64,000 nt of DNA. Origin: Hemerocallis citrina. Taxonomy: Eukaryota; Streptophyta; Magnoliopsida; Asparagales; Asphodelaceae. Below, one piece after another: positions 47,612 through 58,835 of this stretch; position 1 is the stretch's first letter, and each line of letters opens with the position of its first letter. The translations under genes were made by a program, and so were the position numbers. The stretch covers positions 147,572,926-147,636,925 of the forward strand of contig CM030358.1 of the NCBI GenBank assembly GCA_017893485.1, in the 5' to 3' direction. The notes beneath the pieces were generated by a model, which was not told the DNA's origin, did not search any database, and saw only the letters and a list, made by a program, of their open reading frames with translations.

Positions 47612-48790
47612 CGCAGCAACAATGAGCACAACGACAACGGTAATCAACAACAACAAGCAAGAGTGATGGCATACAACAATCACGGCAGCGAGGGACAAAG
47701 CGACAAGGGTTCAGGTGAGAGAGAGGGTCAGCAGGGTGTTGGGTGGCACCGCAGTGGAAGACAAGAAGCAAGGCATCAATGGCGAGGGCTCCGGGATGTG
47801 TGCAACAGCTGTTCAGTGGAGCCTCGATGTTCGGGAAAGTCGGTGCAGTCAGGGATGATCAGGGACAGTGACAGAGTGCAGCAGGGAGAGGAGAGCTTTG
47901 GGTTGCAGTCTGCGGGAAGTCGGGATGGTGCAGTCGATGGTAGTCAAGGAGACGAGGAGGTAAGGTGTAGAGATGCAGGCGAAGGAGATGGCAGCAGAGT
48001 TTGCAAGGGGCCGTGGAGGCTGCAGCAATTGCAGCCGGTGGCTCGAGGTGTTGTTGGCGGTTACAAGGCAAGGTAGTCAGTAATGGCAGTGGTGGCTCTC
48101 GGTGAGGAAGAGCAGCGAGGTGCGGTAATGGCAGGGGGCAAGGTCGACGGGATGTGGCGATGGTGAGGGTACATGCAGTAGGTGGCGGAGCAGCAAGGGT
48201 CGGCTGCGAGGGGGTCGCGGTGGAGCTGTGGTGGCACTCAAGTCGGGTGGTGCTGTCAATGGGTTCATGGAGGCTGTGAAAGTAGGACTGGAGTTGATCG
48301 GTGGTGGTCGCTGTGGCTCGATGGTGAGTTGAAGGAGATGGTGTTGTGGCATTCGGTGGAGGAGTGTGGTTGCACGTGCTGGCTGCAGTGGAGGCTATGA
48401 TGAGTGTTGGTGTCAGTGGTGGGAAGAGGTGCGTCGATGATGAAGTGATGCGGTGATCGGGAGGCGGAGTAGCGGGGCTCGGTTGCTGCAAGGGTGAAGG
48501 TATGACGTCGGGGGGGCTGCGAGGTGCGTGGAGGTTGTGGTGCAGTCGAGGGTGAATAGGGAAGGAGGAAGGAGGTCGGGGGCTGGTTGCTGCGGGGTGA
48601 CGATGGAGGGCAATGGCAGGCAACGACGGGGGATGCAGCAAGGTGGAGCTTCAGATTGCGGAGTCGAGGCAGTGATGGGTGGACGGAGATGTGGCAAGCA
48701 TCGGTGGAGTGTGGGTGCAGGCGATGGTGTTGTGGCGGTGGAGAGGCAGTGAATGGGTTCAGGGTGGTGGTTGCAGCCGGGGAAGGAGCA
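47612..48790 (-). other. GC-rich internal part of solo LTR A
   Basis: This segment lies between the Retand element and LTR D and continues at 56566-56760. It is the counterpart of the GC-rich blocks in B and C but about three times longer. The 260-codon minus frame across it is Pro/Ser/His-rich low complexity, not a credible protein. Confidence 0.55.
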
Positions 48791-49971
48791 TGTAATGCCC
48801 CGATTTCAAGTAACTGGGAAACCGTGATATAAGCCAGAATCTTTTCTTCAATTAGTTACAATACACAGAAATAGAGGAAAATTTAAAACTTTTTATTCAA
48901 CATAATGTATTACAAATCCGAATGTTACAAAATTACAATACATTACAACGGTGTTACAATAATACATTTACAATCCCAAGTGTTACATTTTTCAACATAT
49001 TACATCAGAGTATAATGAATAAAGAACAACACTTGGTATTCCACTTGGATGCTTTCCATTAAATACATAATTTACAGCAGAAACTCTAATGAAATTGACA
49101 CATTGCTCTCTCGCCTTGAGTCCTCCTGAAACCTGTACCTGTACTTCTGCAATCCAATACTGTACTTCTGCAATCCAGTACCTATTGAAGTGGGGACATC
49201 AGTATTCACTGGCGCTTTAAGGCTGATAACTAGCAGCGGATCTCAACTAAAGCAAACAGATTGATGAAAAGAGAAATGTGTATATATATATGATGTGTCA
49301 GTGTATGCTATGACTTAGACTCTAATGCAAGATTAACCAACGCAATGATGCACTTATTCTAATGCAAGCAAGTCTTCGAAACAGTATGCAGCCCATACTA
49401 CATACGCCTCATCCCAAGCCATTTCTTCATATATAGGGATTTGAACCCACGCCGTGAATTCTACTTTGTACCCATCCTGTTCCTAACATAATATGTAGAA
49501 CCCCGTATTTTCAAATATTATTTTTATATTTGAAAATGGATTTAGATTTATTTTTGAGGATTTAATGAATACTTTCAGAAAATTAATCTTTTGTACACGT
49601 GCAAAACACGTGCAAATGCTTTTATGAGAAGTGTGAAAATTTAGTTTTCTTTATGAAAAATCTTTATTTAATATTTGAGATTTAATTAGTATTTTTTTCC
49701 AGATTTTTCTGAGATTTATTGGAGCTATTTGTAATTTTTGAGAAAAGAAGGACCTTTTTGTAAATTTGACATTTTTGGGGTTAAAGTGCAAAATATAATT
49801 TCTGGACGTTTTGAACAGCACTAATTGAGATTTAGAATGTATATTTTCTTATAAATCCAAATTTAAATGAGTTTTGACGGAATTTCCAAAGAATGATCTA
49901 TATATGTAAATTGTATTTTGGGAAGGGTTGTTTTGCAAAGTGTGGGTAAAACCCTAATTTCCCATCCGGCA

Positions 49972-49979
49972 TATTTAAG
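49972..49979 (+). promoter_or_regulatory. TATA-like element of solo LTR F
   Basis: TATTTAAG after a GC-richer stretch (CCCATCCGGC) and before a pyrimidine-rich start region. Plausible LTR core promoter. Confidence 0.4.
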
Positions 49980-50668
49980 AGATTTTCTTTCCCCAGCCGT
50001 CATTGCTGAAAAAAATATTGTATTTTGGAGATTTATTTTGGTGGAGCGATGAGCTTTTTGGATCTAACAAAAGGGGAGATTTTTGTGGACTATTCTCAAA
50101 ATCTAAGGTGAGAGATATGAAAATTTGTTTTCTTTTGTGGTTTGATTTATGTGAGATATATGTAAATTGTTTTGGTTGTTTGATGTATGTTTTGTTGTTT
50201 GATTTGATGTATGCATGGAAGAAATTTGTCTTGTGGTTGATCCATGTGTGCAAGTATCATTGATAAATTGATTTGATGTTGGGAACAATTTAGATCCCGT
50301 AATGTGGTATGAATCATGTGGAATTAGCAGATGAAATAGCAGATCCTTACTATTAAAATTGTTTGCTAAAAGCATGTTGAGACTTGTGTATGAACAACTG
50401 GACTTTAGAATTATAAATCAGATTCTTATTGGTTTAGTGAAAGAAATTTAGATTTTGTAAAACCCTAACAAAGGATTTGTGATTTAGAATATGAGAATTT
50501 AGATCTTGACACATTAATGTTTTGAGTGAAATATACATATACCTGACGAGATTCGTTGAGAATCATTATTTTTCCCTGAATAAGAACTATTTACATGATC
50601 ATTAGTTCATTAGAAGCTTCAGAATTCGATTTTGTAATCAGACCTAAACTTTGAAATATGTAGGCCGA

Positions 50669-50993
50669 CAGTCGACTGGCCTACTGTGCAGTCGACTGGT
50701 ACGAGCCTGATGCTTAATTTTAGAATGGTTGAAAACGTTGTTCTGGACAGTCGACCTAGCTCATAGGCAGTCGACTGGTCCACTGAGGATATTATTTTTT
50801 TTGGTGAAAATTACTTGTCCTTCTGGACAGTCGACTTATTTACTTAGAATATTTTGAGAGATTATTGGAAATTACCTCGGATAAGTCGACTGATCCCTTT
50901 CTTAAGTCGACTGCTAAATGACTTAGTTTATTTTTGTAAAACCTTGAATTTGGTCCTCTGGACAGTCGACTTATCATCAGTTTGAGTCGACTG
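50669..50993 (+). repeat. CAGTCGACTG cluster in solo LTR F
   Basis: Nine AGTCGAC cores lie in 325 bases. Exact CAGTCGACTG is at 50669, 50689 and 50768; variants are near 50748, 50828, 50883, 50903, 50963 and 50984. The context ATAAGTCGACTGATCC at about 50881-50896 is identical to the copia LTR near 10043-10058, and CTGGACAGTCG recurs in both. Confidence 0.9.
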
Positions 50994-51346
50994 ATACTGA
51001 AGGACATTTGTGAACTTTAGTGCTATTTCGTATGATTGGTTCTTCAGATAATTCAGTTAAGTATTAAGTTTGAGACTTTTAGTTGAGCCACTTTGTTTAG
51101 TGGGACTTTGGTTTGGACCCTTTTGAGTTTGAGTCTCTAGAGGCGTGTGACCCTAGTATACCGGTGTTGAGTATTTTGTTGAGGTCCATTGAGGCATTTC
51201 AATTATTTAAATTTGGATTTAGGCCAGTAGGGTACATCACTCTAGGAGATTCGTTAAGTAATCAAATTAACCAAAATTTTAAGGACAGGCACTAGTGGTG
51301 ATATGATGAACGGGAACATGAGTCAAGAACCTCAGTATGGCTTTCG

Positions 51347-51630
51347 GTGTGGGACAATCTCCGGAATTATCACAGTAGATTATTAGTGGTGTGGGATATG
51401 TCTCCGAAATTATCACAGTCATGTGGTGTGGGACAATCTCCGGAATTATCACGGTAACTATTTGTGGTGTGGGATTGATCTCCGGAATTATCGGAGTCGA
51501 GGTGAAGCACATGTGGTCTTCGTGTGGGGACGTGTCAATGTTTCGGTGTGGGATGATCTCCGGAATTATTCAAGTGAAATATCTTGGGTGTGGGATCCAT
51601 CTCCAGAATTATCGGGCATGAGATACTAAC
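51347..51630 (+). repeat. Tandem array of about 42-bp units in solo LTR F
   Basis: Six units begin GTGTGGGAYN and contain ATCTCCGGAATTATC, with variable spacers; one has an insertion of about 35 bases. Confidence 0.85.
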
Positions 51631-52744
51631 CATGGATTATCTTTATCTCGTAGTAGTCATCGTGTTAGGATTAGTTCATAACGCGGGGATTGAACCCTAT
51701 GAAGTGAAGACGTTAAGGGCTTGCACCGAACCTATGTAGAATGGGATGCATAGACTTCGACAAGTACGCATTAGAGAGTCTGCATATAGAACTTGTGTTT
51801 TCTTGGCTTTGTTTATGCATGTGGTTTTTCGTGTTTTCCACACATGACACTTAGCTTAGTACCACTTGATATTTTATGTCATTGTCATTTCGTATTTTCT
51901 ATATTCTTTTAGTACTTGTTGTTTAAGAATTTATGAGGCATGATCTTTATGTTGTTGTTTGTTTATTTTTATATTTCTCACACCATTTATGGCTGACCCC
52001 TTTAGTTTGGGGGTTAGGGATCATCTCTAGTCTCACATGATGCAGGTAGTCGCTTAGTGATGGAGATTTGGATGCTAGAGGCATATTTGAGTTAAATTTG
52101 ATTCTTAAGTGTTCGTGTAAAATTGTAATATCAGTTTGAGATAAATTTGGGTTGTAAATAAAGAAATTATTGAGTTGTGTTTGTTTTGAATTCCGCTGTG
52201 ATTTGTAAAAGATTTGTTGTAATAAATGTTGAAAATTTAGTGGTATTGGTTATGTTTAATATTGTATTGAAGTGGATCACTGGGAATGTGCCACGTGATT
52301 TCTATGTTATTAATCTAGAAATTCGGGGCGCTACATAATACTACATGACTGGCGACTATTGCCCGGCGTACGGAACCTCACTCAAAAGCCAACATGAACT
52401 ACAAAATACTTGCCAACCTTCTTCCGTGCCCTCAACTAGTCATGAGAAGGCGTAGAACCTACCGGGATCGTAGGGTCTATTTCCCTATGAAACCCTCTTT
52501 TTCTTATCATGGCACATTCAGGAATTAACAATCAAGATACGGAACCCGTGCTTCCAACTTGTCATGAAAAAACACCACCCGTATCCTTTTAACAGGAGAA
52601 TATATCTCGATAACACCACCTAGTGTCAGCCTATAGGAGAGGTTGGATTATAAGGTATCACCCCTAACACCAACTCTCACCCTTTGGCAATTTATAGATA
52701 AAAATGGTTAAGTAACTGTTACTACCCTAACGATGTCACTAACC

Positions 52745-53310
52745 CTAACCAAACAAGCGAGACATGCCACTGTACTTCCAACTTGACATGAAAAAGCACC
52801 GTACGTGTCCCTCTTCTAACCAAACAAGCGAGACATGCACTGTGCTTCCAACTTGACATGAAAAAGTACCGTACGTGTCTCTCTTCTAATTAAACAAGCG
52901 AGACATGCACTGTGCTTCTAACTTGACATGAAAAAGCACCGTACGTGTCCTTCTAACTAAACAAGCGAGACATGCACTGTGCTTCTTCCAACTTGACAAG
53001 AAAAAGCACCGTACGTGTCCCTCTTCTAACTAAACAAGCGAGACATATACGTGCTTCCAACTTGACATGAAAAAGCACCGTACGTGTCCCTCTTCTAACT
53101 AAACAAGCGAGACATGCACTGTGCTTCCAACTTGACATGAAAAAGTACCGTACGTGTCCCTCTTCTAACTAAACAAGTGAGACATGCACTGTGCTTCCAA
53201 CTTGACATGAAAAAGCACCGTACGTGTCCCTCTTCTAACCAAACAAGCGAGATATGCACTGTACTTCCAACTTGTCATGAAAAAGTACCGTACGTGTCCC
53301 TCCTCTAGAG
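52745..53310. repeat. Tandem array, eight units of about 70 bp, in solo LTR D
   Basis: Units carry AAACAAGCGAGACATGCACT, CTTCCAACTTGACATG and AAAGCACCGTACGTGTCCC. Starts are near 52751, 52820, 52891, 52959, 53031, 53100, 53170 and 53240. The small open frames across it are artefacts. Confidence 0.9.
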
Positions 53311-53394
53311 AGTGTAACAATTTGTTGACACAAATAACCAAGTCCTAATCTAGACTTCTCAAGATCTCCTCGGATCCACTCACAGCCTACCTAT

Positions 53395-53815
53395 TCAAGA
53401 CAATACCTACATACGAGACAATAACATGCATACGTGCCAAATAAGCTACATATGAGACCAATAACTACATGCAGGCCAGTCGATCCGTGTATGAGACAAC
53501 AATATATATACGAGCCAAATAAGCCACGTATGAGACCAACAGCTACATACGAGCCAGGCGAGCTGCGTATGAGACAACAATTACACACGAGCCAAATAAG
53601 CCACGTATGAGACCAACGGCTACATACGAGTTAGGCGAGCCGCGTATGAGACAACAACATACATACGAGCCAAATAAGCTACGTATGGGACCATAGCTAC
53701 ATACGGTCCAGGCGAGCCGCGTATGAGACAATAATATACATACGAGCCAAATAAGTCACGTATGGGACCACAGCTACATACAGACCAGTCGAGCCGCGTA
53801 TGAGCAAGACCACAC
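53395..53815. repeat. Tandem array, about five units of 76-77 bp, in solo LTR D
   Basis: Units carry ACGAGCCAAATAAGC, ACGTATGAGACCA and GCTACATACGAGCC. LTR E has only one such stretch near 35020-35100, so the array grew in the D lineage. Confidence 0.85.
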
Positions 53816-53989
53816 ATAAAGACAACCATACATGTAATAACCTAGAAGCAACCAAGCGTGCTTACTGGGAAAAACTTGATCTTCTATAATTAGGAGCAAT
53901 AGAAGAATCTACAAACAATCTAAAATAGGCCTTCTACCAATGAGAAGCCCCTAAGCAACATAAAAATTTTCCGACAGCCTAGAAGCAAC

Positions 53990-55270
53990 CAGTGCTACGC
54001 TTATCGGATTTTAACAGAAATATACTTTTTAGAAAGGTATGATTATCTACCACAACTCTCTAGTGGAACACTATCTCAGATTCTGTAAGGAATCCAAAAT
54101 TTGGTCCATTGAACACACGCAAACAGTTTAACCCAACTACAGATTTTCAACAAAAGTTGAAACTTCGCAAGCTGGTAACTTTTGCTCCACTCGTCGGAAT
54201 CTAACGAAACTGGATAATTTGAAAAGGGGGAACATCTAAAACTTTCCAGTTGAACATTTGCTCAGATTCCACAAGGAAATCCAAGTTTATACCCGTCGAA
54301 CATACGCAAACAGTTACCAAACTACCGATTTTCAACAAAAAGTCGAAACTTTCGTAGCTTGTAACTTTTGCTCCACTTATCAGAATCTAACAAAACTGGA
54401 CAATTTGAAAAGGTAGGAACATCTACTAAAACTTCCCAGTTGACCAGCTGCTCAGATTCCGTAAGGAAATCCAAGTTTCTACCCTTCGAACACACAATTG
54501 GTAACAAAAGCAGCCGACTTAACTAAGGAAAACTGAACCTTTCAAGCCCATAACTTCTACTCCACTTATCGGAATCTAGCCCAAAAGGCCAATTCGGAAA
54601 GGGGAGAACGTCTACTACAACTTCTCTACTGGGTCGGCTCCTCAGATTCATCAAGCAAGGCCCTCAAAAATGACAAAGAAGTTAAACAGCAAGAACCTAG
54701 TTTAGACAGCTATTTTTTGTATTTTGCAAAGGGCATAACTCCTACTCCGCTTATCAGAATTTAGCCAGAGTGGCCAATTCGGAAAGCGGAGGATGTCTAC
54801 TACAATTTCTCTAATGGGTCTCTACCTCAGATTCAACCATTAAGACCCTCAAAAATCTCAATGAGTGAAAACAGTCCCTACTCAGTCAGACAGCTTTTTG
54901 CTGTATTTTCCAAAGGTCGTAACTCCTACTCCGCTTATCAAAATTTAGCCCGAGAGGCCAATTCGGAAAGGGAATAACGTCTACTACACCTTTTCCAATG
55001 TGTCTCTACCTCAGATTCGACCAATAAGAGGCTCAAAAACAGCAATCAACAAAAACAGTGAGCAACTCAGCCGAGTTGCTGCCCTGTTTTTGTAACGACC
55101 ATAACTTGTGCGTCTTTTAATGGAATTCAACGCGAGAGGTCAATTCGGAAAGGAGAGAATGTCTACTAAAACTTCTCTATAGGGTCCCTACCTCTAATTC
55201 TACAAGGAAGACCAACTTCCAGTCCTCCGAACATACAGCAACACAATCCCCAAAACAGTGAGTCCGCTGT
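53990..55270. repeat. Tandem array, about seven units of about 183 bp, in solo LTR D
   Basis: Diverged counterpart of the 180-bp array in E. CTTATCGGAATCTA-like markers recur near 54005, 54192, 54380, 54570, 54756, 54938 and 55118. Confidence 0.8.
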
Positions 55271-57584
55271 TTTGGTTCAATTCTCGCTGTTTTGGGGAAA
55301 CGGCTTGTTTCACCTATCAAAACTACTCCGAAAAATCCCCAAAAATTCTAGAATAATAATAAAACCTAGGAGATCCCCCCACATAAACTTTGGGTCAAGA
55401 TTCTATCGTTTACATGGTTAATTAAAATCAACCATACAACCCTAAAAATCAGATCTTTATGCCTCTAATTTGTGTTCTACCACTTCAAATTTTGCATACA
55501 CTTTAATCTAACCCCCATGCACATTAAATTAACTGTATACAACAATATACAACAATAATAATAACCCTAATACCTAAAAACACATTAGATGAGAACCCCT
55601 CACCTTATATTTGGTTGGAAGGACTTGCTCTTTTCCTCCTCCTTGCTCCTTGTTCTTCATCTCAAGAACTCTACCATGGAAAATGAACCCATGAAAACCC
55701 TCTTTTCTTTGATTGGTCCCTCTTTCTTTTCTCTCTCAAATTTTTCTAAAATCAAAACTAGTAAGAAGTAGAAGTAGAAGAAGATGGAGAATGAGATGAG
55801 AAAGAGATGGAGAAGAATGAAGAAAAAAATGAGAAATGAATGGAAAGGGGGAGGGGGGAGGCCGGCCATTGAGTAGGAGAGCGAGAGAGAGAGGTGGGGT
55901 GTGGGGGAGGTGTTTTGTGGGGGTGGGTTTATTTGGTGAAGTGGGGGAGGGTTTATTTGCAAATAAGTTTTACAATCAAGTCCCAAACCAATCCAAACCC
56001 CCATCTCATGATGATGGATCAAAAAGAAATAAAATTTGTCAAATCACATACTACACGATTTGTTCAAATGCCCGAAATCGACGCAGCTCAATTTCGTACG
56101 TATATCTGATTATACAGATATTTTTCGTTAGTGAAAATGAACAAATCTGTACAAAAAATAATTTAATTCTGAGAAATGAAATAAAATAATTTTATTACTG
56201 GCTCGGAAGTCAATTTGGTACAAAATAGTCGTATACTGACTAGTATATTTACATATATAATGTCTATTGACAAAACCAGGTGATGTCCACCAAAAATATT
56301 TCATTTCGGAAAATAAAAATAAAGTAATAATAAAATAATAATTTTTAATACCAGCCCAGGATTTTCCAGACGTTTTTCTCAAAAACGCATTTTTTCAAGA
56401 TTTTGCACAAGTGTACGGAACTGATACAATACCTGTATATACTTACTAGTATATATGTCCAGGTAAATTTTTATTTGAAAAACCAAGTAATTTCCATAAA
56501 AAAATATTTTAATTTAAAAATAATAATTATCAAAATATAATATCCGTCCGGGATATTACAGAGCAGCTTGCGAAGATGGCGATGGGTTCAGGCGATGTTG
56601 GCGAGGTGCAGTGGAGAGGAGGTGATCGGGGTCGACGAGGCTGCGGGTGGGAGGGAGAACTGTGGGGGTTGCGGGTGGCTCAAGCGGTGGATGAGTTAGG
56701 GGTGCTTGGTTGGTTTGCGGGGAACGAAGAAGAAGGTGAAGAAGAAGAGAATAGGAGAGAGAGAGAGGTGGCTAATGGGGGTGATTGGGGTAAATTAATT
56801 AAGTTAATGAGGGATTATGGGGGAGTTAGTTAGGATTTAGAGATAATCGTGAGAGATTATAGGGATAATGGGGTGTTAATAGGAGATTAGTGGGTGATTG
56901 GATGTTTAGTGGAGATTAAGGGGTGTTGAAGATGGGCTTGGGTCAAAGAATGGGCCAATGGGTTTGAGTATTCAAATGTGGGTTTGAAGTTGAGCTTGAA
57001 TATAAATAATAGAAGATAATAAAAAATAACAGTAATAGTAATCTAATAGAACGGATTAGGATTGTAGAGTGAAATCTAACTCGTGCTTAAAATATATAAT
57101 CAACAAGAGAGGGAATAAATTGTAGAATGAATATAATTTGGGTTTACAAAAAGAATAAACAAATTTACAAGTAATCAAATAATGACGTTAAAGAATGGAT
57201 TAAGATTTCAGGGTTCTAACATAATAATCGGATATCAAATGAAAGCAATCAGGTTCAAAACAACGGCAGAATTTATTTAGTTAAATTGGAATTCAAGAAT
57301 TGAAGAAGAGATAAGAAAACCGATAACAATCCGTACAATCAGAAAGTACAATCAGGGAATAGGATAGGAATTTGGGCTTAAACAAAATAACTAAATATTC
57401 AAACAAATGTAATTGGGTTCAAGAGAATGGAAAAATTTATATGCTGCTTGAATTCAATCAAATAGGAGATGTACAAGAAAATGAATTTAAACAAACAAAA
57501 AAGTTCGTAAGAAAATTGAAAAAACAAGGATACCAAGAAAAGAGAAATGAAAATCCGTATAATCAAAAACGGGGTTTCAATTTA

Positions 57585-58143
57585 CAAACCAAAAAAACGA
57601 AAAGTAATTGATGTCAGTCGTGATCAGGTTGATCAGAGTGAACTTACACAAAAAATCGAAAAATATAAATTTCATTAAAGATTAGATGAGTTTTCGCGTA
57701 AATGTCTCTGTCCTAAGTTTACGTATGCCAACTCTGTTAATAATTATGCGAACGATCTTTATTTAGAGATTTAGTCTGTTTGATCGTTTTAATAAGGGTG
57801 AAAAGGGTGAAGTCTGATACTCTTAAAAGGATGCTTTCAAACCTCCTGATAACAATTATTGATTCCTTTTAACCTTCTTTCACTAGTTCGTATATAAGAC
57901 TCAAAAAATAATTGTATTAGAATTGAGTAATCTAATATAAGAGCACTTGCAATATCTTGATGGTATCTGCAAATTTCACACCAATTTTTTCTCAAAATTT
58001 TTGAATCGAGAATACCCAGATACTACTATTCCATCCATAATAAGATGAGTATCTTCTAGGTTATAATAATAATAATATTATTATTGTTATTATTATGATT
58101 ATTGTTATTATTAATATTATTATTAAAAATATCTTTTTAAATA
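57585..58143. other. Unassigned AT-rich DNA
   Basis: No gene seen. It ends in a (TTA/ATT)n simple repeat at about 58062-58130. GAGCACTTGCAATATC near 57939 and the complement of GGTACTCTAAGCAT near 58785 might be ends of another element enclosing the MITE, but the similarity is weak. Confidence 0.35.
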
Positions 58144-58566
58144 GGGTAAATTTCAGTTTACCCTACTGTAGTTTATACTATTGGCACTTTTACCATACTG
58201 AAGTTAGTTTTTTAGTGTTTTGGTGAACTCTGTATTTGTAAAACCGCACAAACAATAACAAAAATTACGAAATATTGCGAGTAGGTCGGATTTACCAAAT
58301 ACAAGCTAACGCAACTTGTAGCAGTGAATTTCGACTCAGAGTTTGCGGTACATGGCCGTATATCGCAAACGGTGAGTCGAAACTCACTTCTAAAAGTTGC
58401 TTTAGATTGTGTTTGGTGAATCCGATCGATTCGCAAAGTTTCGTATTTTTTGTTCTGTTTGTACAAAATTTTATAATAACTTTAGTAGGATTAACTGCCA
58501 AAAAAAATTTCAGTATGGTAAACTGTCAATGGTATACACTACAGTAGGGTTAACTGAAATTTATCC
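58144..58566. mobile_element. Fold-back MITE with 9-bp target duplication (MULE-like)
   Basis: TTTTAAATA flanks it at 58135-58143 and 58567-58575. The ends are inverted over about 58 bases (GGGTAAATTTCAGTTTACCC; right complement GGATAAATTTCAGTTAACCC). The interior is also palindromic (CGGATTTACCAAATACAA near 58288 pairs with TTGTGTTTGGTGAATCCG near 58408). Almost the whole 423 bp could form one hairpin. No coding capacity. Confidence 0.85.
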
Positions 58567-58835
58567 TTTTAAATATTTGTAATAATAATAATAATTAATA
58601 ATGACATTATAATAATTGTTATTATCATTATATTGGTGGGGTCCACCTAAAAGAGAAGGTGGAAGCTGAAGTCTCCAGTCTTGGTGAAAACCGGGTTCAC
58701 CGGGTCTTGAGGAAGACCCGATGAGGTGGCAGGGTTGGGGTTTTTTAATTACATAATGGGGGGTATCTTCAAACCATTTGGGGTACTCTAAGCATATGTT
58801 AGTATGAAGAGTAATGCTCCACCCACTATCAATTT

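Larger units (their letters stand above)
49494..52335 (+). mobile_element. Solo LTR F (2.84 kb), inserted in D
   Basis: It starts TGTAGAACCCCG and ends ATTCGGGGCGCTACA. TAATA flanks it at 49489-49493 and 52336-52340. The end motif shows plus orientation, opposite to A-E. It has no coding capacity, a TATA-like element at 49972, a CAGTCGAC cluster and a 42-bp array. Confidence 0.85.
48791..56560 (-). mobile_element. Solo LTR D (about 4.9 kb without insertion F)
   Basis: It starts TGTAATGCCCCGATTTC and ends CCGGGATATTACA. GAGCA flanks it perfectly at 48786-48790 and 56561-56565, inside LTR A. It is the same family as E. Non-coding, rich in tandem arrays. Its left 150 bases resemble the LTR start at 63589 (AGRATCTTTTC, AAATTTAAAACTTTT-like blocks), which links it to the chromovirus there. 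Confidence 0.85.
16888..57579 (-). mobile_element. Solo LTR A, the outer host of the nest (about 4.1 kb without insertions)
   Basis: It starts TGTCACGCTCCGCTTCCC and probably ends GGGGTTTCA at 57579. Flanks are CTTTA and ATTTA, an imperfect 5-bp duplication. Its own DNA is 16888-18743, 25702-25801, 47612-48790 and 56566-57579. The rest is hAT, Retand and solo LTR D, each with its own target duplication. Start and internal order match solo LTRs B and C. In the minus orientation the 3' end, CGGAGCGTGACA, resembles the LTR end next to the primer-binding site at 63589. The right boundary is the weakest in the nest. Confidence 0.6.

Noticed and set aside
47859..48641. 260-codon minus-strand open frame
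   Set aside because: Pro/Ser/His/Thr-rich low complexity in a GC-rich part of solo LTR A. Both strands are open, there is no domain, and it is not preserved in B or C.
57939..58798. Possible larger TIR element enclosing the 58144 MITE
   Set aside because: Proposed ends share only short blocks around GAGYAC and CAAA. No target duplication could be found.
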